Shown piece after piece: positions 1 to 11,609 of a stretch of DNA of 64,000 nucleotides (positions within the stretch are counted from its first letter, which is position 1; each line of letters starts with the position of its first letter). Location: contig NZ_WLYX01000001.1 of assembly GCF_009707705.1 (NCBI RefSeq), positions 868,001 through 932,000 on the forward strand. The letters are read 5' to 3'. Position numbers and translations under genes: made by a program. The notes below the pieces were generated by a model. The model was not told where the DNA came from and did no database searches. It saw only the letters and a list, made by a program, of their open reading frames with translations. Source of the DNA: Paludibacterium denitrificans. GTDB lineage: Bacteria; Pseudomonadota; Gammaproteobacteria; Burkholderiales; Chromobacteriaceae.

Positions 1-390
1 GTCATTGGCACCGGTTTCCATCAGCGCGGAGACCTGCCCCAACGTAACGCCATCCTGATTGACGACATCCAGACCAATCAGATCAGTCCAGTAATATTCA
101 TCGTCGCCCGCGTCAGGCAATTCGCTACGCGGAATGGCAATCTGCATGCCACGCAATGCTTCGGCAGCATCACGATCATCGACACCTTCCAGTTTTACTG
201 CCAACGCTTTAGGCTGGACGGCGCCGTTTTCAAACTTGTACGACTTCCAGTTGCCTTCTTTACCCAGCCACCAGACCGGGTAATCAAACAGACTGTCGGG
301 GTACTCGGTGTCAGCATGAACCTTGATGGAGCCACGAACACCGAAGGCGCCGCGCACAAACCCCATGGTTACGAGATCTTCGTTGCGCAT
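1..390 (-). CDS. rimM: Ribosome maturation factor RimM (3' end outside window)
   Basis: Assists late maturation of the 30S subunit, binding S19. The reverse strand reads from ATG at 390 with no stop to the window edge, giving 130 residues. It begins MRNEDLVTMGFVRGAFGVRG, the typical RimM N-terminus, followed by WWLG and a region ending in the YYWTDLIGL linker between the RimM N domain and the PRC barrel. It lies 37 bp downstream of rpsP in the usual rpsP-rimM-trmD-rplS order, so trmD is expected beyond the left edge. No frame break is visible. Confidence 0.93.
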   Translation of the reverse strand, partial: MRNEDLVTMGFVRGAFGVRGSIKVHADTEYPDSLFDYPVWWLGKEGNWKSYKFENGAVQPKALAVKLEGVDDRDAAEALRGMQIAIPRSELPDAGDDEYYWTDLIGLDVVNQDGVTLGQVSALMETGAND

Positions 391-427
391 GCGCCTTCAA
401 TCCAGCAGTGTTGAATCAGCAAACAGA

Positions 428-676
428 TCAGGCTGCAACTTTCTGCTCTTTGAGCAGCTTGGTCACGGTGTCGGAAACTTGAGCGCCAACGCCGATCCAG
501 TAGTTCAGACGATCTTGGGTCAAACGCACGCGTTCTTCCTTCTCGTTTGCTACCGGGTTGTAGAAGCCAACGCGCTCGATGAAGCGACCGTCACGACGGT
601 TACGGGAATCGGTCACCACGATATTGTAGAACGGACGGTTCTTGGAGCCGCCACGTGCCAGACGAATCACTACCAT
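428..676 (-). CDS. rpsP: 30S ribosomal protein S16
   Basis: Structural protein of the small ribosomal subunit. 82 residues, the usual length, starting [20 protein letters not shown] with the conserved RDGRFIE and GFYNP segments. First gene of the ribosomal operon continuing into rimM. The frame is intact. Confidence 0.98.
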   Translation of the reverse strand: MVVIRLARGGSKNRPFYNIVVTDSRNRRDGRFIERVGFYNPVANEKEERVRLTQDRLNYWIGVGAQVSDTVTKLLKEQKVAA

Positions 677-775
677 TGTCGATTGTCCTTGAAATAAAAA
701 CAGTATCTTAGAAAAGCCCTCGATTTTAGGTTACTTTTCCCTTATCGTGCAAGCGCTTAATCCATGCACGGCTTA

Positions 776-806
776 CACGGTGCCAGCCGATGGGGCGGGC
801 ACCGTG
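776..806. other. Inverted repeat between rpsP and the Pat gene
   Basis: Nine-base arms CACGGTGCC and GGCACCGTG are separated by a 13-base loop. No strong T-run follows on either strand, so it is at best a weak terminator for the leftward acetyltransferase gene. The rest of the 177-bp gap shows nothing clear. Confidence 0.35.
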
Positions 807-853
807 CCGCAATTGGCCGCCATGGTGACATGACCAGCCGTTTCGGCCAACCT

Positions 854-3528
854 TTACAGGATCTTGGTCACGATGGTAAGCGCCCGGTCTTCCGGATGGG
901 TTTCGACGGTGAAACCCAGTTTGTGCATCAATTTGAGCATGCCCTTGTTACCCGCCAGCACCTCGCCACGCATCACGGTCAGCCCCTGCTCGCGCGCCGC
1001 ATCAAACAACGCATTCATCAGGATAGGACCGATCCCGCGCCCCTGCCACTTGTCGGCAACTTCCAGCGCAAACTCGCAACCTTCGTTGTCCGGATCGGTG
1101 ATGAAGCGCGCCACAGCCATCTGCTCTTCGCCCTGTTCGCCTTCGCAAGTCATGGCCGGGCCATTTCACGGTCGTAGTCCAGTTGGGTGAAACGCACCAG
1201 CATAGTTTGCGATAGCTGCTTGATACTCGACAGATAGCGGTTATAACGGCTTTCATCCGACAGGTTACGCACAAATTCCTGCTGCATTTGTGCATCTTCC
1301 GGACGTACCGGACGGATCATGACCTTGGTTTGGTCGTTGAGGGTGGCACACTGCACCATGTGGGTCGGATAAGGCATGATGGCCATGTGCTGGTAACGCC
1401 GCACGTCTGGCTTGGCGGCCTCAACGATGATGCGGGCATCCAGCGCGATCACGCCAGCCTCGTCGGCGACCAGCGGATTGATGTCCATTTCGCGCACTTC
1501 CGGCAATTCGCACACCATTTCCGACACCCGCAGCAGCACGCTTTCCAGCTCGACCATGTCCACAGCTTAAGCAGGTTCTTGAATGTCCCCAGTAATTTGC
1601 CGATCCGGGTCTGGTTGATCATGCTGTGAACCAGATAATCGTTCAGCGGTGGCAATGACAGCGCGCGGTCATGCATCACTTCAACGGCAATACCACCGGC
1701 GCCAAAGGTAATCACCGGACCAAACGAGGCATCGTGCGTCACCCCCACCATCAGTTCGCGGGCATAGCGGCGTTTGCGCATCGGCTGTACCGAGATGCCA
1801 TCGATACGTGCGTCCGGCCGGGCTTGGCGGGTACGTTCGACGATGCCGTTGAATGCGCTGCGCAAGGTGGCTTCGTTGCTGATATTCAGCTCCACGCCCC
1901 CCACATCAGATTTATAGATGATGTCCGGCGAGTCGATTTTCAGTACCACCGGATAGCCGATCTCTTCGGCCAGACGAACGGCCTCGCCCTCGTCACGCGC
2001 CAGATGCGTGGGATTGACCGGGATATGAAACGCAGCCAGCACATTCTTGGATTCGCGCTCGGACAGAATGGTACGGCCTTCGGCCAACGCGGCGGCGATG
2101 ACGCTACGCGCTAGACGAATATCCGGCGAGGCACGCTTTTCTTCCAGCGGGCCCGGCGTTTGCAGCAGCAACTGCTGGTTCTGGTGATACGACGCCAGAT
2201 TGCGGAACACCTCGATGCCGTACTCCGGTGCGCGGAAATGTGCACACTTGGCTTTGGAAAACAGCTCGCGGCTTTCGGACACCTTGGCGTCACCCAGCCA
2301 AGACAGGAAGAGCGGTTTGTTCGATTCGCGCTGCAAACCGATCATCAATTGCGCCGTGGTCAGATGGTCGGTCCCCGCCTGCGGCGTGAAGATGACCAGC
2401 ACGCCATCGACGTTGGGGTCATCCTGACAAGCCTTGACGGCGGTACGGAAGCGCACCGGTAGGCATCGCCGATGATGTCGATAGGATTGCCACCGGACCA
2501 ATTGCGCGGCAGCGCACCATTTAGCAATTCCATCGTGGCATCAGACAGCTTGGCCAGCTCCACGCCATTGCTGTAGGCACTGTCGGCCGCCAAAACGCCC
2601 GGACCGATCCCGTTGGTGACGATGGCCGGGCGGCGCCCGCCAACACGATAATTGGCCGCCAGCACCTTGGCGGCGGTAAACAGCTGGGCAATGGAGGACA
2701 CCCGCAGCACACCGGCGCGCGACAGCGCGGCGTCGAACACGTCACCGCTTTCCACCATGTTACTGGAGTGCGTCACGCCGGTGACGTCATCCTGATAACG
2801 CCCGGACTTGATAACCACCACCGGTTTGGTGCGGGCGGCAGCACGCAAGGCACTCATGAAACGGCGGGCATCATGGATGTGGTGGACATGCAACAGAATG
2901 CCCTGAGTGAAGCTGTCGGCCACCAGATAATCGAGGATCTCGCCAAAATCGACATCCAGCCCCTCCCCTACGGAGATGACGCTGGAAAACCCGATACCTT
3001 TGCTATCGGCCCAATCGAGCATGGCAGTACACAGGGCCGAGGATTGCGACACCAGCGCCAGATTCCCCGGCCGCACTTTACTGGTGTAATTGGTGGCGTT
3101 AAAACCCGCTACCGGGCGCATCAGGCCGAGCACATTCGGGCCGAGCACGCGAATCCCGGCCTGACGGGCAATGTTGAGCGATTCGTTGAGGACCTCGCGC
3201 TCAAGCTTTTCGCTATCGGCAAACTCCTTGGCCAGCAGCACCGCCTTGATGCCTTTCTTGGCACAGTCCCTCATGATGGTAAGCAAGGTCCGCAACGCGG
3301 TGCAGACGACCGCCAGATCAATCGCTGACTCCAGCTGGCGGACCGATGGGACGGCCGGAATGCCGCCAACCACCTTGTGATTCAGGTTGACCGGAAACAG
3401 CTTGCCCGGAAATTGCCAGCCAGCAGGTTGGCAAACACGGCCTGACCGATGGAGCCGGGGGTATCGCTGGCGCCAACCACGGCCACGTTGCGCGGGGAAA
3501 ACAGCGAGGTGAGATAGTGAGGCCTCAT
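854..3528 (-). CDS. Pat/YfiQ-type protein lysine acetyltransferase (frame broken in the assembly)
   Basis: Large fusion of an ADP-forming acyl-CoA-synthetase-like region and a GNAT acetyltransferase. The Salmonella relative Pat acetylates lysines, for example in acetyl-CoA synthetase. Domains in order: CoA-binding Rossmann part (NVAVVGAS near residue 15), succinyl-CoA-ligase-like part, ATP-grasp part (GYPVVLKIDSPDI), and C-terminal GNAT with the acetyl-CoA loop WQGRGIG. About 890 codons, matching the family. The start at 3528 is chosen because the product then begins directly before the CoA-binding fold. Four breaks: near 3415, near 2460, at 1565-1572 (GCTTAAGC where Leu-Pro-Ala needs GCCGGC) and near 1150. 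Three of them fit CCTGG sites. An uptake-like 10-mer follows the stop codon directly at 842-851. Confidence 0.85.
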
Positions 3529-4035
3529 GCGTTTTTATCCAGAAATTGATATTCGTTCGACACGACATTGACACCAACACACCGCTGCGGTGCCCTGCTG
3601 GCTCAAATGTCATGCTTAAGCAAATCATTGCGACAGCACCGGCGACATGTAGCGACCGGCGCTCCCATCTATCTACAGACTTCACACTATGCGGAAAGCC
3701 GGGGCCAATGCCAAGCGTCAGCACCGCAAAAATAGAGCGATCACCCTACATCCGTACAGCCGGTAGCCAGCCGACCAAGCAGGGTTGGCCGAAACCAGCG
3801 GGCGTCTCCATCATGCTGCATAGCCGCACGCTGCTTGGTGTTGACTTCCGACAATCTTCTGTCAATCGGGTTTCTTCGATTTTTCCAACTTGCCAATAGC
3901 ATGACCAGCACTAAGCCAGTAGCGCTAACATGGCAATGTTGCTACTCTTTCGGGTTTGGTACACCACAATTATATTGCGTCGCATCAAGAGGGTAGCCGT
4001 ACCTCCCGGTGGATACGGCAGGAGTTAAGGTCATC
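3529..4035. other. Intergenic region between the divergent Pat gene and nadA
   Basis: About 500 bases between two divergent genes. It should hold both promoters, but I cannot point to convincing -35/-10 boxes. The only clear element is one copy of the uptake-like 10-mer at 3784-3793. The open frames here have no recognisable protein features. Confidence 0.6.
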
Positions 4036-4953
4036 ATGTCGAAACGCGTTGTTACACTCGCTCATTACTATACCCAGCCCGAAATTCAGCAGATGGCCGA
4101 TAAAGTCGGCGACAGTCTGGAGTTGTCGCTGTACGCCAAGGAAGCACAAGCCGACACCATCGTGTTTGCCGGTGTGCGCTTCATGGCGGAAACCGCCAAG
4201 ATTCTGAACCCGCAGGCAGAAGTCATTTTGCCCGACGCCGGTTCCACCTGTTCGCTGGTTACCCAGACTGACGTGGCAGCGCTGAAAGTATGGCGCGAAA
4301 GCTACCCCGACCACGTGCATGTGTCGTACATCAATTCCAGCGCCGAGCACAAAGCCCTGTCCGACTGGATTGTCACCAGCCGTAACGTCGATGACATCAT
4401 CGCTTATCTGTATGAACAGGGTAAGAAGGTGATCTTCTCTCCCGATCGCAACATGGGTGCCTACCTCAACTACCAGTACGGCTACGACATGCCGCTGTGG
4501 TCGGCCGTGTGCGAGGTGCACGACAAGTTCAACGAAGCCGCCCTGAACGAAGCGTTCAATGCCGCACTCGGTGAAAAATACCTGATTGCTCACCCGGAAA
4601 GCCCGCTACCAGTGCTGAAGAAAGCCGACTACGTCGGCTCCACCTCTGGCATGCTCAACTGGGTAAAACAATTCAAGGGTGGCAGCAATGCCGTCATCTT
4701 TGTCGCCACCGAAGACGGCATTCTGTACAACATGAGTCTGGCCCGCCCGGATCTGGATTTGCGCCAGGCGCCAATCTACGCCGGTTGCCAGTGCAACTCC
4801 TGTCCTTACATGAAGCTGAACACGGTCGAGGCCGTCAAACGTGCCCAGCAAGGCGAAGGTACACGCATTGATTACCTCACCCCCGAGCAAATGGATGCAG
4901 CGCGCATCCCGATCGAGCGCATGCTTGAATTCAGTCAGCGCTACTATGCCTGA
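4036..4953 (+). CDS. nadA: Quinolinate synthase A
   Basis: Condenses iminoaspartate with dihydroxyacetone phosphate to quinolinate, the second step of de novo NAD synthesis, using an oxygen-sensitive 4Fe-4S cluster. The three cluster cysteines are in the expected places: GSTCS, SAVCEVHD and the C-terminal GCQCNSCPY. Start ATG at 4036 (MSKRVVTLAHYYT) is preferred over an upstream in-frame ATG at 4009 because AGGAG lies just before it. 305 residues, intact, followed by a strong terminator. No nadB or nadC is next to it. Confidence 0.95.
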   Translation: MSKRVVTLAHYYTQPEIQQMADKVGDSLELSLYAKEAQADTIVFAGVRFMAETAKILNPQAEVILPDAGSTCSLVTQTDVAALKVWRESYPDHVHVSYINSSAEHKALSDWIVTSRNVDDIIAYLYEQGKKVIFSPDRNMGAYLNYQYGYDMPLWSAVCEVHDKFNEAALNEAFNAALGEKYLIAHPESPLPVLKKADYVGSTSGMLNWVKQFKGGSNAVIFVATEDGILYNMSLARPDLDLRQAPIYAGCQCNSCPYMKLNTVEAVKRAQQGEGTRIDYLTPEQMDAARIPIERMLEFSQRYYA

Positions 4954-4960
4954 TCGCACA

Positions 4961-4986
4961 AACCCGCCAGTTGGCGGGTTTTTTTA
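4961..4986 (+). terminator. nadA rho-independent terminator
   Basis: Stem AACCCGCCA/TTGGCGGGTT followed by a T-run, beginning eight bases after the nadA stop. Confidence 0.9.
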
Positions 4987-5073
4987 CGCCACAAAACAAC
5001 ACAATGGCTTGGCACGGTTTTCCTGCCTCGTGGCTAAACGATACAATCTTGCTCATTATTCCGGGGTGATCGC

Positions 5074-5818
5074 ATGAAATTTCTGATCAGTAATGACGAT
5101 GGCTATTTTGCTCCGGGCATTGCCATGTTGGCCGAAACGCTGGCGCGCCACGGCGAGGTAGTGGTGGTAGCGCCGGAGCGTGATCGCAGCGGAGCGAGCA
5201 ACTCGCTGACGCTCGACCGCCCGCTGACCGTACGCCGGGCCGCCAATGGCTATTACTATGTCAACGGCACCCCAACCGACTGTATTCATCTTGCCGTCAC
5301 CGGCATGCTGGATTACAGCCCCGACATGATTTTCAGTGGCATCAATCACGGCCCCAACATGGGCGATGACACCATCTACTCCGGCACCGTGGCCGCTGCC
5401 ACCGAAGGCTTTCTACTCGGCATTCCCTCCGTCGCCATTTCTCTGGCTAAGCTACAGCGGCCAACACTTTGCCACCGCCGCCGTGGTGGTTGAGCAACTA
5501 CTGGAGCGTTGCCAGCGCGCGCCGCTGCGGGAACCGGTGCTGTTGAATGTAAATGTGCCAGACATGCCAGTTGAACAACTGCGTGGCACCCGGGTCACCC
5601 GGCTGGGGCGGCGCCATCATGCCGAACCGGCCATCAAGACTCAGAATCCGCGCGGCGAAACGATATACTGGGTCGGCCCGGTCGGCAGCGCACAAGATGC
5701 CGGTGAAGGGACCGACTTTCAGGCCGTCGGCAACGGCATGGTCTCGGTTACCCCCCTGATGCTAGACCTGACCGCTTTCGGCCAACTTGATGGAATCAAC
5801 TCATGGCTTCACCGCTGA
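5074..5818 (+). CDS. surE: 5'/3'-nucleotidase SurE (frame broken)
   Basis: Metal-dependent nucleoside monophosphate phosphatase linked to stationary-phase survival. Start ATG 5074 after GGGGTGA. Metal-site motifs are present: [12 protein letters not shown] at the N-terminus, SGASNS, GTPTDC and [10 protein letters not shown]. One break at 5446-5452: GCTAAGC stands where Leu-Ala-Gly-Tyr would need GCCGGC, a net +1. The downstream frame resumes with [17 protein letters not shown] and ends in HR-stop. The 3' end overlaps pcm by 16 bp, the usual surE-pcm coupling. A 10-mer uptake-like site at 5777-5786 encodes Phe-Gly-Gln. Confidence 0.92.
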
Positions 5819-6533
5819 CACAGGATCGGCAGGATTACGGCATGTTCTCCGAACGCACACGCAAGCGTCTGGTCGAGCGGTTGCGCCTTAAGCATTCAGG
5901 ATGAACGCGTACTCAAGGCCATGTACGAGGTGCCCCGTCATCTGTTTGTCGATCAGGCTCTGGCCACCCGCGCCTACGATGACGTGTCGTTACCCATCGG
6001 CCACGGCCAGACCATCTCCCAACCGCTGACCGTGGCACGCATGAGCGAACAGCTGTTTGCACAGCGGCAACCGGGCAAAGTGCTGGAGATCGGCACCGGC
6101 TGCGGTTACCAGACCGCTGTCCTGCTAAAAATGGGCGCGGAAGTCTATTCGATTGAACGACTTGGCGCGATACTGGACAAAGCTAGACAGAACCTGCGCG
6201 CGGCCAAACTGGTACATGCCCGGCTGGTACACGGCGATGGTCATTTTGGCTTGCCGGAAGCCGCGCCATTTGACGGCATTATCATGACCGCCGCTGCACG
6301 CAACATTCCGGAAGCACTGGTGGAACAGTTGGCCGAAGGTGGCCGCCTCATCATGCCGATCGGCGAGAATGATCAGCATTTGTGGCTGATCGAACGCACC
6401 TCGCAGGGGCTACAAAAAACCCGACTCGACCCAGTCAAGTTTGTACCACTGCTGCCCGGGCGTAGCTGACAAGACCAAAATGCAACAATGGCGTCACTTA
6501 GCCATTTGCAACAATCTATTAATTGACATATAA
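5803..6533 (+). CDS. pcm: Protein-L-isoaspartate O-methyltransferase (frame broken)
   Basis: Repairs isoaspartyl residues by SAM-dependent methylation. The SAM-binding motif LEIGTGCGYQTAVL is clear, preceded by PIGHGQTISQP. Translation should begin at ATG 5803, overlapping surE. Two breaks: 5887-5893, where CCTTAAGC replaces what Leu-Ala-Gly-Ile would spell with GCCGGC, and near 6459, where Leu-Pro-Gly-Val suggests CCTGG read as CCCGGG. In the sequence as given the frame ends at 6469. With the second break repaired it runs to 6533. Confidence 0.9.
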
Positions 6534-6542
6534 AGAACAGGT

Positions 6543-7647
6543 ATGAGTACACAGCGTTATCGGAATACTTACCCGCTGATTACCTCATTAGCGGTGACAC
6601 TGCTGGCGGGTTGCAGCAGCCTGAGCCAGCAAGCCGCACCAGTAGAAAACGCCAACGCCGCACCGCTCACCGGTAGAGTTACCAGCATGCTTACGGCGGC
6701 CAGTGTCGCAACGGCGCAACCGGTTGCCGTCGCACAACCGCTGCCCTACCAGAGCAGCGACACCCCGGCTGCCACGCCGGTTGTTACAAGGCCAGCAGCC
6801 CCGTTGGGGGAAAAGACCCACGTGGTGAAGGCCGGTGAAAATCTGTTCCGTATTTCACTGAATAACGGCTTGAAATACAAAGATGTAGCCAACTGGAACA
6901 ACTTGCCTGACACTAACATCAAAGTAGGTCAGGTACTGCGACTGACGCCGCCGGACAGTGAAACCGCTGCGGCCAGCGCAAACAGCCGCCTGCCAGCCAA
7001 GGTGACACCGGCAGCAAGCGACAAGAACACAACAAATAGCAACAGCAAGAATTACCCCAAAGCGCTCAAGCTGCCTTATTCAGCAGACGCAAATAAAACC
7101 CTCGCCCAGCAAAGTGAGGGCACGAGTAGCAAGAAACCGATGGCCAGCGCTGGCAAGGGCAACCGCCGCCACCCTCGAACATGGCAAACCGGTTTCACCG
7201 GCCAAGAAGGAAGCCAGTTCAGGGGTGGTAGCCAGTGGCAAGAAAGCGGATGACAGCACCGCCAAGCCTGCGGCGGAAGAGACACTCAGCTGGATCTGGC
7301 CAACGGAAGGCAAGGTGATTCGTGGCTACTCCGAGAACAACAAGGGTGTTGATCTCAGTGGACACAGCGGCCAGCCGGTGATGGCCGCCAGTGAAGGGAA
7401 AGTGGTATACAGCGGGAATGGCTTGCGTGGCTATGGCAAGCTGATCATCATCAAGCACAACAAGACATTCCTGTCTGCGTACGCCCACAACAGTCAGCTT
7501 TTAGTGAAGGAGGGCCAGTCCGTCAAGAAAGGGCAAAAGATTGCCGAAATGGGCAATACCGATGCCGACCAAGTGAAACTGCATTTCGAGATACGCCGTT
7601 TCGGAAAACCGGTGGACCCGATGCAGTACCTTGACCACAAATCCTGA
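6543..7647 (+). CDS. nlpD: NlpD-type LysM/M23 lipoprotein, amidase activator (frame broken)
   Basis: Outer-membrane lipoprotein that in relatives activates the division amidase AmiC. It has a lipobox (LLAGCSS, residues about 21-27), a LysM domain (HVVKAGENLFRISLNNG), a low-complexity Ala/Ser/Lys linker and a C-terminal M23 domain (IWPTEGKVIRGYS to LHFEIRRFGKPVDPMQYL). The first M23 metal histidine is replaced (NKGVDL), as in NlpD/EnvC-type activators, so it is probably not a peptidase. One extra G near 7157 breaks the frame in the linker. rpoS follows by about 50 bp, and in relatives nlpD carries an rpoS promoter. Confidence 0.88.
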
Positions 7648-7696
7648 CTGAGAGGGTGACGCCCCTCCGGTGCAGGACACATGCAACGGGGGAGTT

Positions 7697-8647
7697 ATGA
7701 GTCATAACATTGATATCCTCGAAGAAGAGGAAGTCCTCGAAGTCGAAGTAGTGGTGGAAGAAGCGGTTGCTGAAGCCGAACACGATGAAGTTGCCGAAGC
7801 TCCGGCGGCTTACGAAGAAGTGGCGGATGTCACCCAGATTTATCTCAACGACATCGGCAACAATGCCCTGCTGACACCCCAGCAGGAATTGGAGCTGGCA
7901 CGTCGGGTGGTCGATGGCGATTTTGAGGCACGCCAGCGCATGATTGAACACAATCTGCGGCTGGTGGTGAACATCGCCAAGCACTACATCAACCGTGGTC
8001 TGGCCTTGCTCGACTTGATCGAGGAAGGCAATATCGGCCTGATGCATGCACTGGAAAAGTTCGATCCGGAACGCGGTTTCCGCTTTTCCACCTATGCCAC
8101 CTGGTGGATTCGGCAAAGCATCGAACGCGCGATCATGAATCAATCGCGCACCATTCGCCTGCCGGTACATGTGATCAAGGAACTCAATGTCTACCTGCGC
8201 GCGTCGCGCCATCTGGAAAGCCAGATCGGACGGGAACCGACGCAGGAAGAGATTGCCCACCTGGTTGGCCGACCGGTGGAAGACGTCCGCCGGGTCATGA
8301 GCCTGAATGAACGGATGGCTTCACTGGATGCGCCACTGGATATTGACCCAATGCTGTCCATCGGCGAATCCATCCCGGACGAGCAGCAGGAAGAACCAGA
8401 AATCCAGCTGCACAACAGCCGTCTGGAACGCTTTGTGCACGATTGGCTGGCCCAGCTGAACGATAAACAACGCATGGTGATTGAACGGCGTTACGGGCTC
8501 AATGGCCATGAAATCAGCACGCTGGAAGAGTTGGCCTCAACGCTCAACCTGACGCGCGAGCGGGTTCGGCAAATCCAGATTGAAGGATTGGAACAATTGC
8601 GGCGCATCCTGCGGCGCAAGGGTATTTCCAAGGATTTCGTGTTGTAG
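7697..8647 (+). CDS. rpoS: RNA polymerase sigma factor RpoS
   Basis: Stationary-phase sigma-70-family factor. Start ATG 7697 is chosen after GGGGGAG. The acidic Glu-rich N-terminus is followed by region 1.2 ([20 protein letters not shown]), region 2 ([30 protein letters not shown]), region 3 and region 4 ([20 protein letters not shown]). About 317 residues, RpoS-sized and shorter than RpoD. Its position behind nlpD supports RpoS over RpoH. The frame is intact. Confidence 0.96.
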   Translation: MSHNIDILEEEEVLEVEVVVEEAVAEAEHDEVAEAPAAYEEVADVTQIYLNDIGNNALLTPQQELELARRVVDGDFEARQRMIEHNLRLVVNIAKHYINRGLALLDLIEEGNIGLMHALEKFDPERGFRFSTYATWWIRQSIERAIMNQSRTIRLPVHVIKELNVYLRASRHLESQIGREPTQEEIAHLVGRPVEDVRRVMSLNERMASLDAPLDIDPMLSIGESIPDEQQEEPEIQLHNSRLERFVHDWLAQLNDKQRMVIERRYGLNGHEISTLEELASTLNLTRERVRQIQIEGLEQLRRILRRKGISKDFVL

Positions 8648-8672
8648 CAACAAGCCCTCGCACACTCACCAT

Positions 8673-8696
8673 ACCCCCTGCCCCGGCAGGGGGTTT
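8673..8696 (+). terminator. rpoS terminator
   Basis: CCCCCTGCC/GGCAGGGGG stem followed by TTTT, 25 bases after the rpoS stop and before the convergent transglutaminase gene. Confidence 0.85.
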
Positions 8697-8720
8697 TGCA
8701 TTATTTCCACCGTAGCATGG

Positions 8721-10658
8721 TCATAACCGCAGTCGTTTGACTTCAGCGAGCCAGTGACGGACAGCGGCATCGGTTGGCGCTGGTCCGTAACGCAAGTCGG
8801 CGTAACGGAGAATCAACGGCTTGACCCGTTGATAATCGGCTTCGGGCAAGGCACGCGCCTTGCGTCGCACCTCCAGCGGGCCATCGGATGGCAACACGCG
8901 AATCTGCCGGGCCTGCAATTTGCGCCGCAGCAGCATCCAGCCCAATGGCAACGGGGAGGATGCCACCGGACGGCGACGCCACCACAGCCACATGGGTAGC
9001 GCAGCAAGCAGCCCCCCCCAGCAATAGCGCTCGCAGCACACTCCCCGCCTCAACATGCTGCCCCAACCCCAGTGCGTTGATACACACTCTGCTGACGCTG
9101 GGCATCGTAACCCACCACCCACTGCTGCCAGACAAACGCGGCGGTCTGCCAGTTTTGCCGAGCCGCCAGCCACCAGCCGGGTACGGCCCGATGCGTCAGC
9201 GGCAAGGTTTCCGCTGCACCAGCAACACTCTGTTCGATGCTCTGCTCCACCCGGTTGGGCGCAATCGCGGCGGTGGCATCGACACGTAGCCACTGCTGGC
9301 GCGACGGCAACCAGATTTCGCTCCGGCATGGGCGTCCGACGAGCGTATCTGCCAGAACCGCCCCACCGGATTGTATTCACCGCCCTGATAACCCACCACG
9401 ACCCGGGCGGGCAAAGTTTAGGCGGCACGCGCCAGAAAGGTCAGCGCGCCAGCATAATGTTCGCAAAAGCCTTGCCGAGTAAGGAACAGGAATTGGTCGA
9501 TACTGTTTTCGGCCAACCTTGGCGGCGTCAGCGTATAGCGGAAACCTTCCAGCCGGAAATGCTCCAACGCCGCCTGCACCCAGGCGCGGTCATCCGGACT
9601 GCGTTGCCACAGGCTTTCGGCCAACTGCCGGGCCTGCGGATTACCCGCTGGCAAGCGGCGATAAAATGCCTGCTCCTGAGCGCTCAACCGTGCATACACA
9701 CTGGCACCACTGGCGCTGGCCAGACGATAACGGCGCAGATCATCGTTTTTTATCAGTTGCCGCAACGTCCCGCCCTGCGCCAGCGCCGTATCAGCGCTCC
9801 CCGGCAACGGGTAATCCAGCGCGGGCAGACGGCCTTCCTCCGGACGCGTGGTCAGGCTGTAATGCCAGACCTGACCGCCGCTCAGGCTGACGCGCTCCTG
9901 CTGTATGGCGTGCAGGTTGGACCAGCGCTGGCCATCAAAATCATCGAAGGTCATCACCCGCCAATACAAGGCCCGCCGCGGCGGAGCTGGCTCGTTGAAT
10001 ACTACGGAAAACACCGGGTCATGGCGCGGAATCAACTGGCTGATACTGCCCGGCTCCATCGAATCGGCCAGCCCGGTGCTGGCCGTATGGCGGCTATCCG
10101 GCATGGACCAGAGCGGCCCGGGCAAACGTGGCATCGCGACAAACAACACCAGCATCAACGGCAATGCCAGCAGCAGGCTGACTACGGCCGTGCGCCCGCT
10201 GCCAACCGGTGGCGTACCGGCCAACAGCGCCATCGCCCAGGTCAACGCCAGCAGCGTCAGCACCAGCCATGAGGCCGCCAGCGGCGACTGATCAAACAAC
10301 AGCGGCATGGCCGCCAGGAAGAAACCGAGCGTCAGCAAGACCCGCCAGTCGCGCAGGTTTTGCGTTTCAAATGCCTTGAAGCCCACCAGCAGCAGTAACA
10401 GCGCCACACCGCCTTCGCGCCCCACCAGCGTGCGCAATGTCAGCCATAACAGCACCACCGGCACCACCACGGCCAACAACACCAGCCAACGCGGCGGCAG
10501 TGTACTACCCCGCCAGACGCCCCGGGCCCGGCTTAAGCCAGCATCACGGTAAACAGCCATGCCACCCAGCCAGGCAAGAAGAACAACAATGGCGCCGCGG
10601 TAATCAGCAGCGCCGCCAGCACCGCCAGTTGGCCCGGTCGATGTGCGATCTGGCTCAT
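8721..10658 (-). CDS. tgpA: TgpA-like membrane transglutaminase, DUF3488 (frame broken)
   Basis: Membrane protein with a hydrophobic N-terminal half (DUF3488) and a periplasmic transglutaminase-like core. The catalytic triad is visible: Cys in GFCEHYAGALTF, His in SSDAHAW (after repair) and Asp in RVDATAAIAP. A C-terminal membrane segment (PMWLWWRRR) and a tail follow. Start ATG 10658 overlaps the DUF58 stop as ATGA. Breaks: 10531-10538 (GCTTAAGC where LAGRARG needs GCCGGC), near 9415 (in-frame stop where RAAGLPARV needs GCCGGC), near 9324 (CCTGG read as CCGG), near 9085, and a G homopolymer near 9015. Last gene of a moxR-DUF58-tgpA operon. Confidence 0.85.
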
Positions 10659-11609
10659 GCTGCATCCTCATGCAGCGCCAGCGTTTGTAGCGCTTGTCCG
10701 GGCGCGGCAGCAGCCGAATCGATAATCTCGTTGGGGAGTTGCAACACATAGCGCTGCCCTTGCTGCTCACACCGCAGCACCCGCCAGCACAAACGCGAGA
10801 GCCGCGCTTCATCATCCAGCGTGGACGGATAATCCTGCCAGCTCAACTGCTGCAGGCTGGCCGCACTCGCGCCGACAAAACGCTTGCTGACCAGCACATC
10901 CCGCCGCGCCAATACGTTCCGTGCGATATGCCGTGGGGCATCGCCCTGCTGATAGGGCTGCAAATGGGAAAAATCGTCGTGCCCGGATGGGCTGGCGCCT
11001 TCGCCCTGCCCTTGCTGCGCGGAAACCTGGTTGTCCGTCATATCCTCCTGCGGCGCGGGATAGACCAACAGGTTGGCCGAAAAACGCAGGTAGGCAAATG
11101 CCCGCACCAGCCCAAACGGCGCCTCACTCCACACCGTCATCAGCGGATAGGGCCATAACCCGCGCTGCGGCATGGGCACCGGCAACGACAACAGCAGCTC
11201 GCCGTGTGGCGAGAGATGGCCCGGCACATCACCACCCCGCAGCGTCGCCAGTCCCAGCCAGATGGCCCGGCCAAGGCCTTGTGTGTCCTTGATCTGCAGC
11301 GTGCACGGCATGCTCCCCCCCCGCGAACACAGGCTCCGAGGACTGCGGAGTCAACTGTAGGCTTACCAACTGCCGATAGGCCATAAGCACCGCCACCAGC
11401 AACAACGCCACCAGCCAGAAAGCCAGCGCATAGGCGAGGCTGACGGAGTAATTGAGCGCCCCCAGCCAGATGGCCGCCGCGACCAGCAACAAGGTCCAGC
11501 CAAAGCGTGTGGGCAGCAGGTAGATACGGCGCTGCGTCAGCGTGCAACTGGTTTCGCACGGGAGGCGGTTCAGCCACCATTGCCGCAGACGGCTAGGGGA
11601 TGGCCACAT
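10655..11609 (-). CDS. DUF58 domain protein (frame broken)
   Basis: Membrane-anchored DUF58 protein, nearly always encoded between MoxR ATPases and transglutaminases and probably a vWA-like partner of the ATPase. Two N-terminal membrane segments (TLLLVAAAIWLGALNYS and a second near residue 45) are followed by the conserved core GDDFSHLQPYQQGD-like stretch. Start 11609 overlaps the moxR 3' end. A G homopolymer near 11310 breaks the frame between FAGG and the TLQIKD stretch. Contains one uptake-like 10-mer at 11072-11081. Confidence 0.85.

Noticed and set aside
3546..3899. 117-codon ORF in the gap upstream of nadA
   Set aside because: Composition and residue pattern do not look like a protein, there is no ribosome-binding site, and it overlaps the divergent promoter region.
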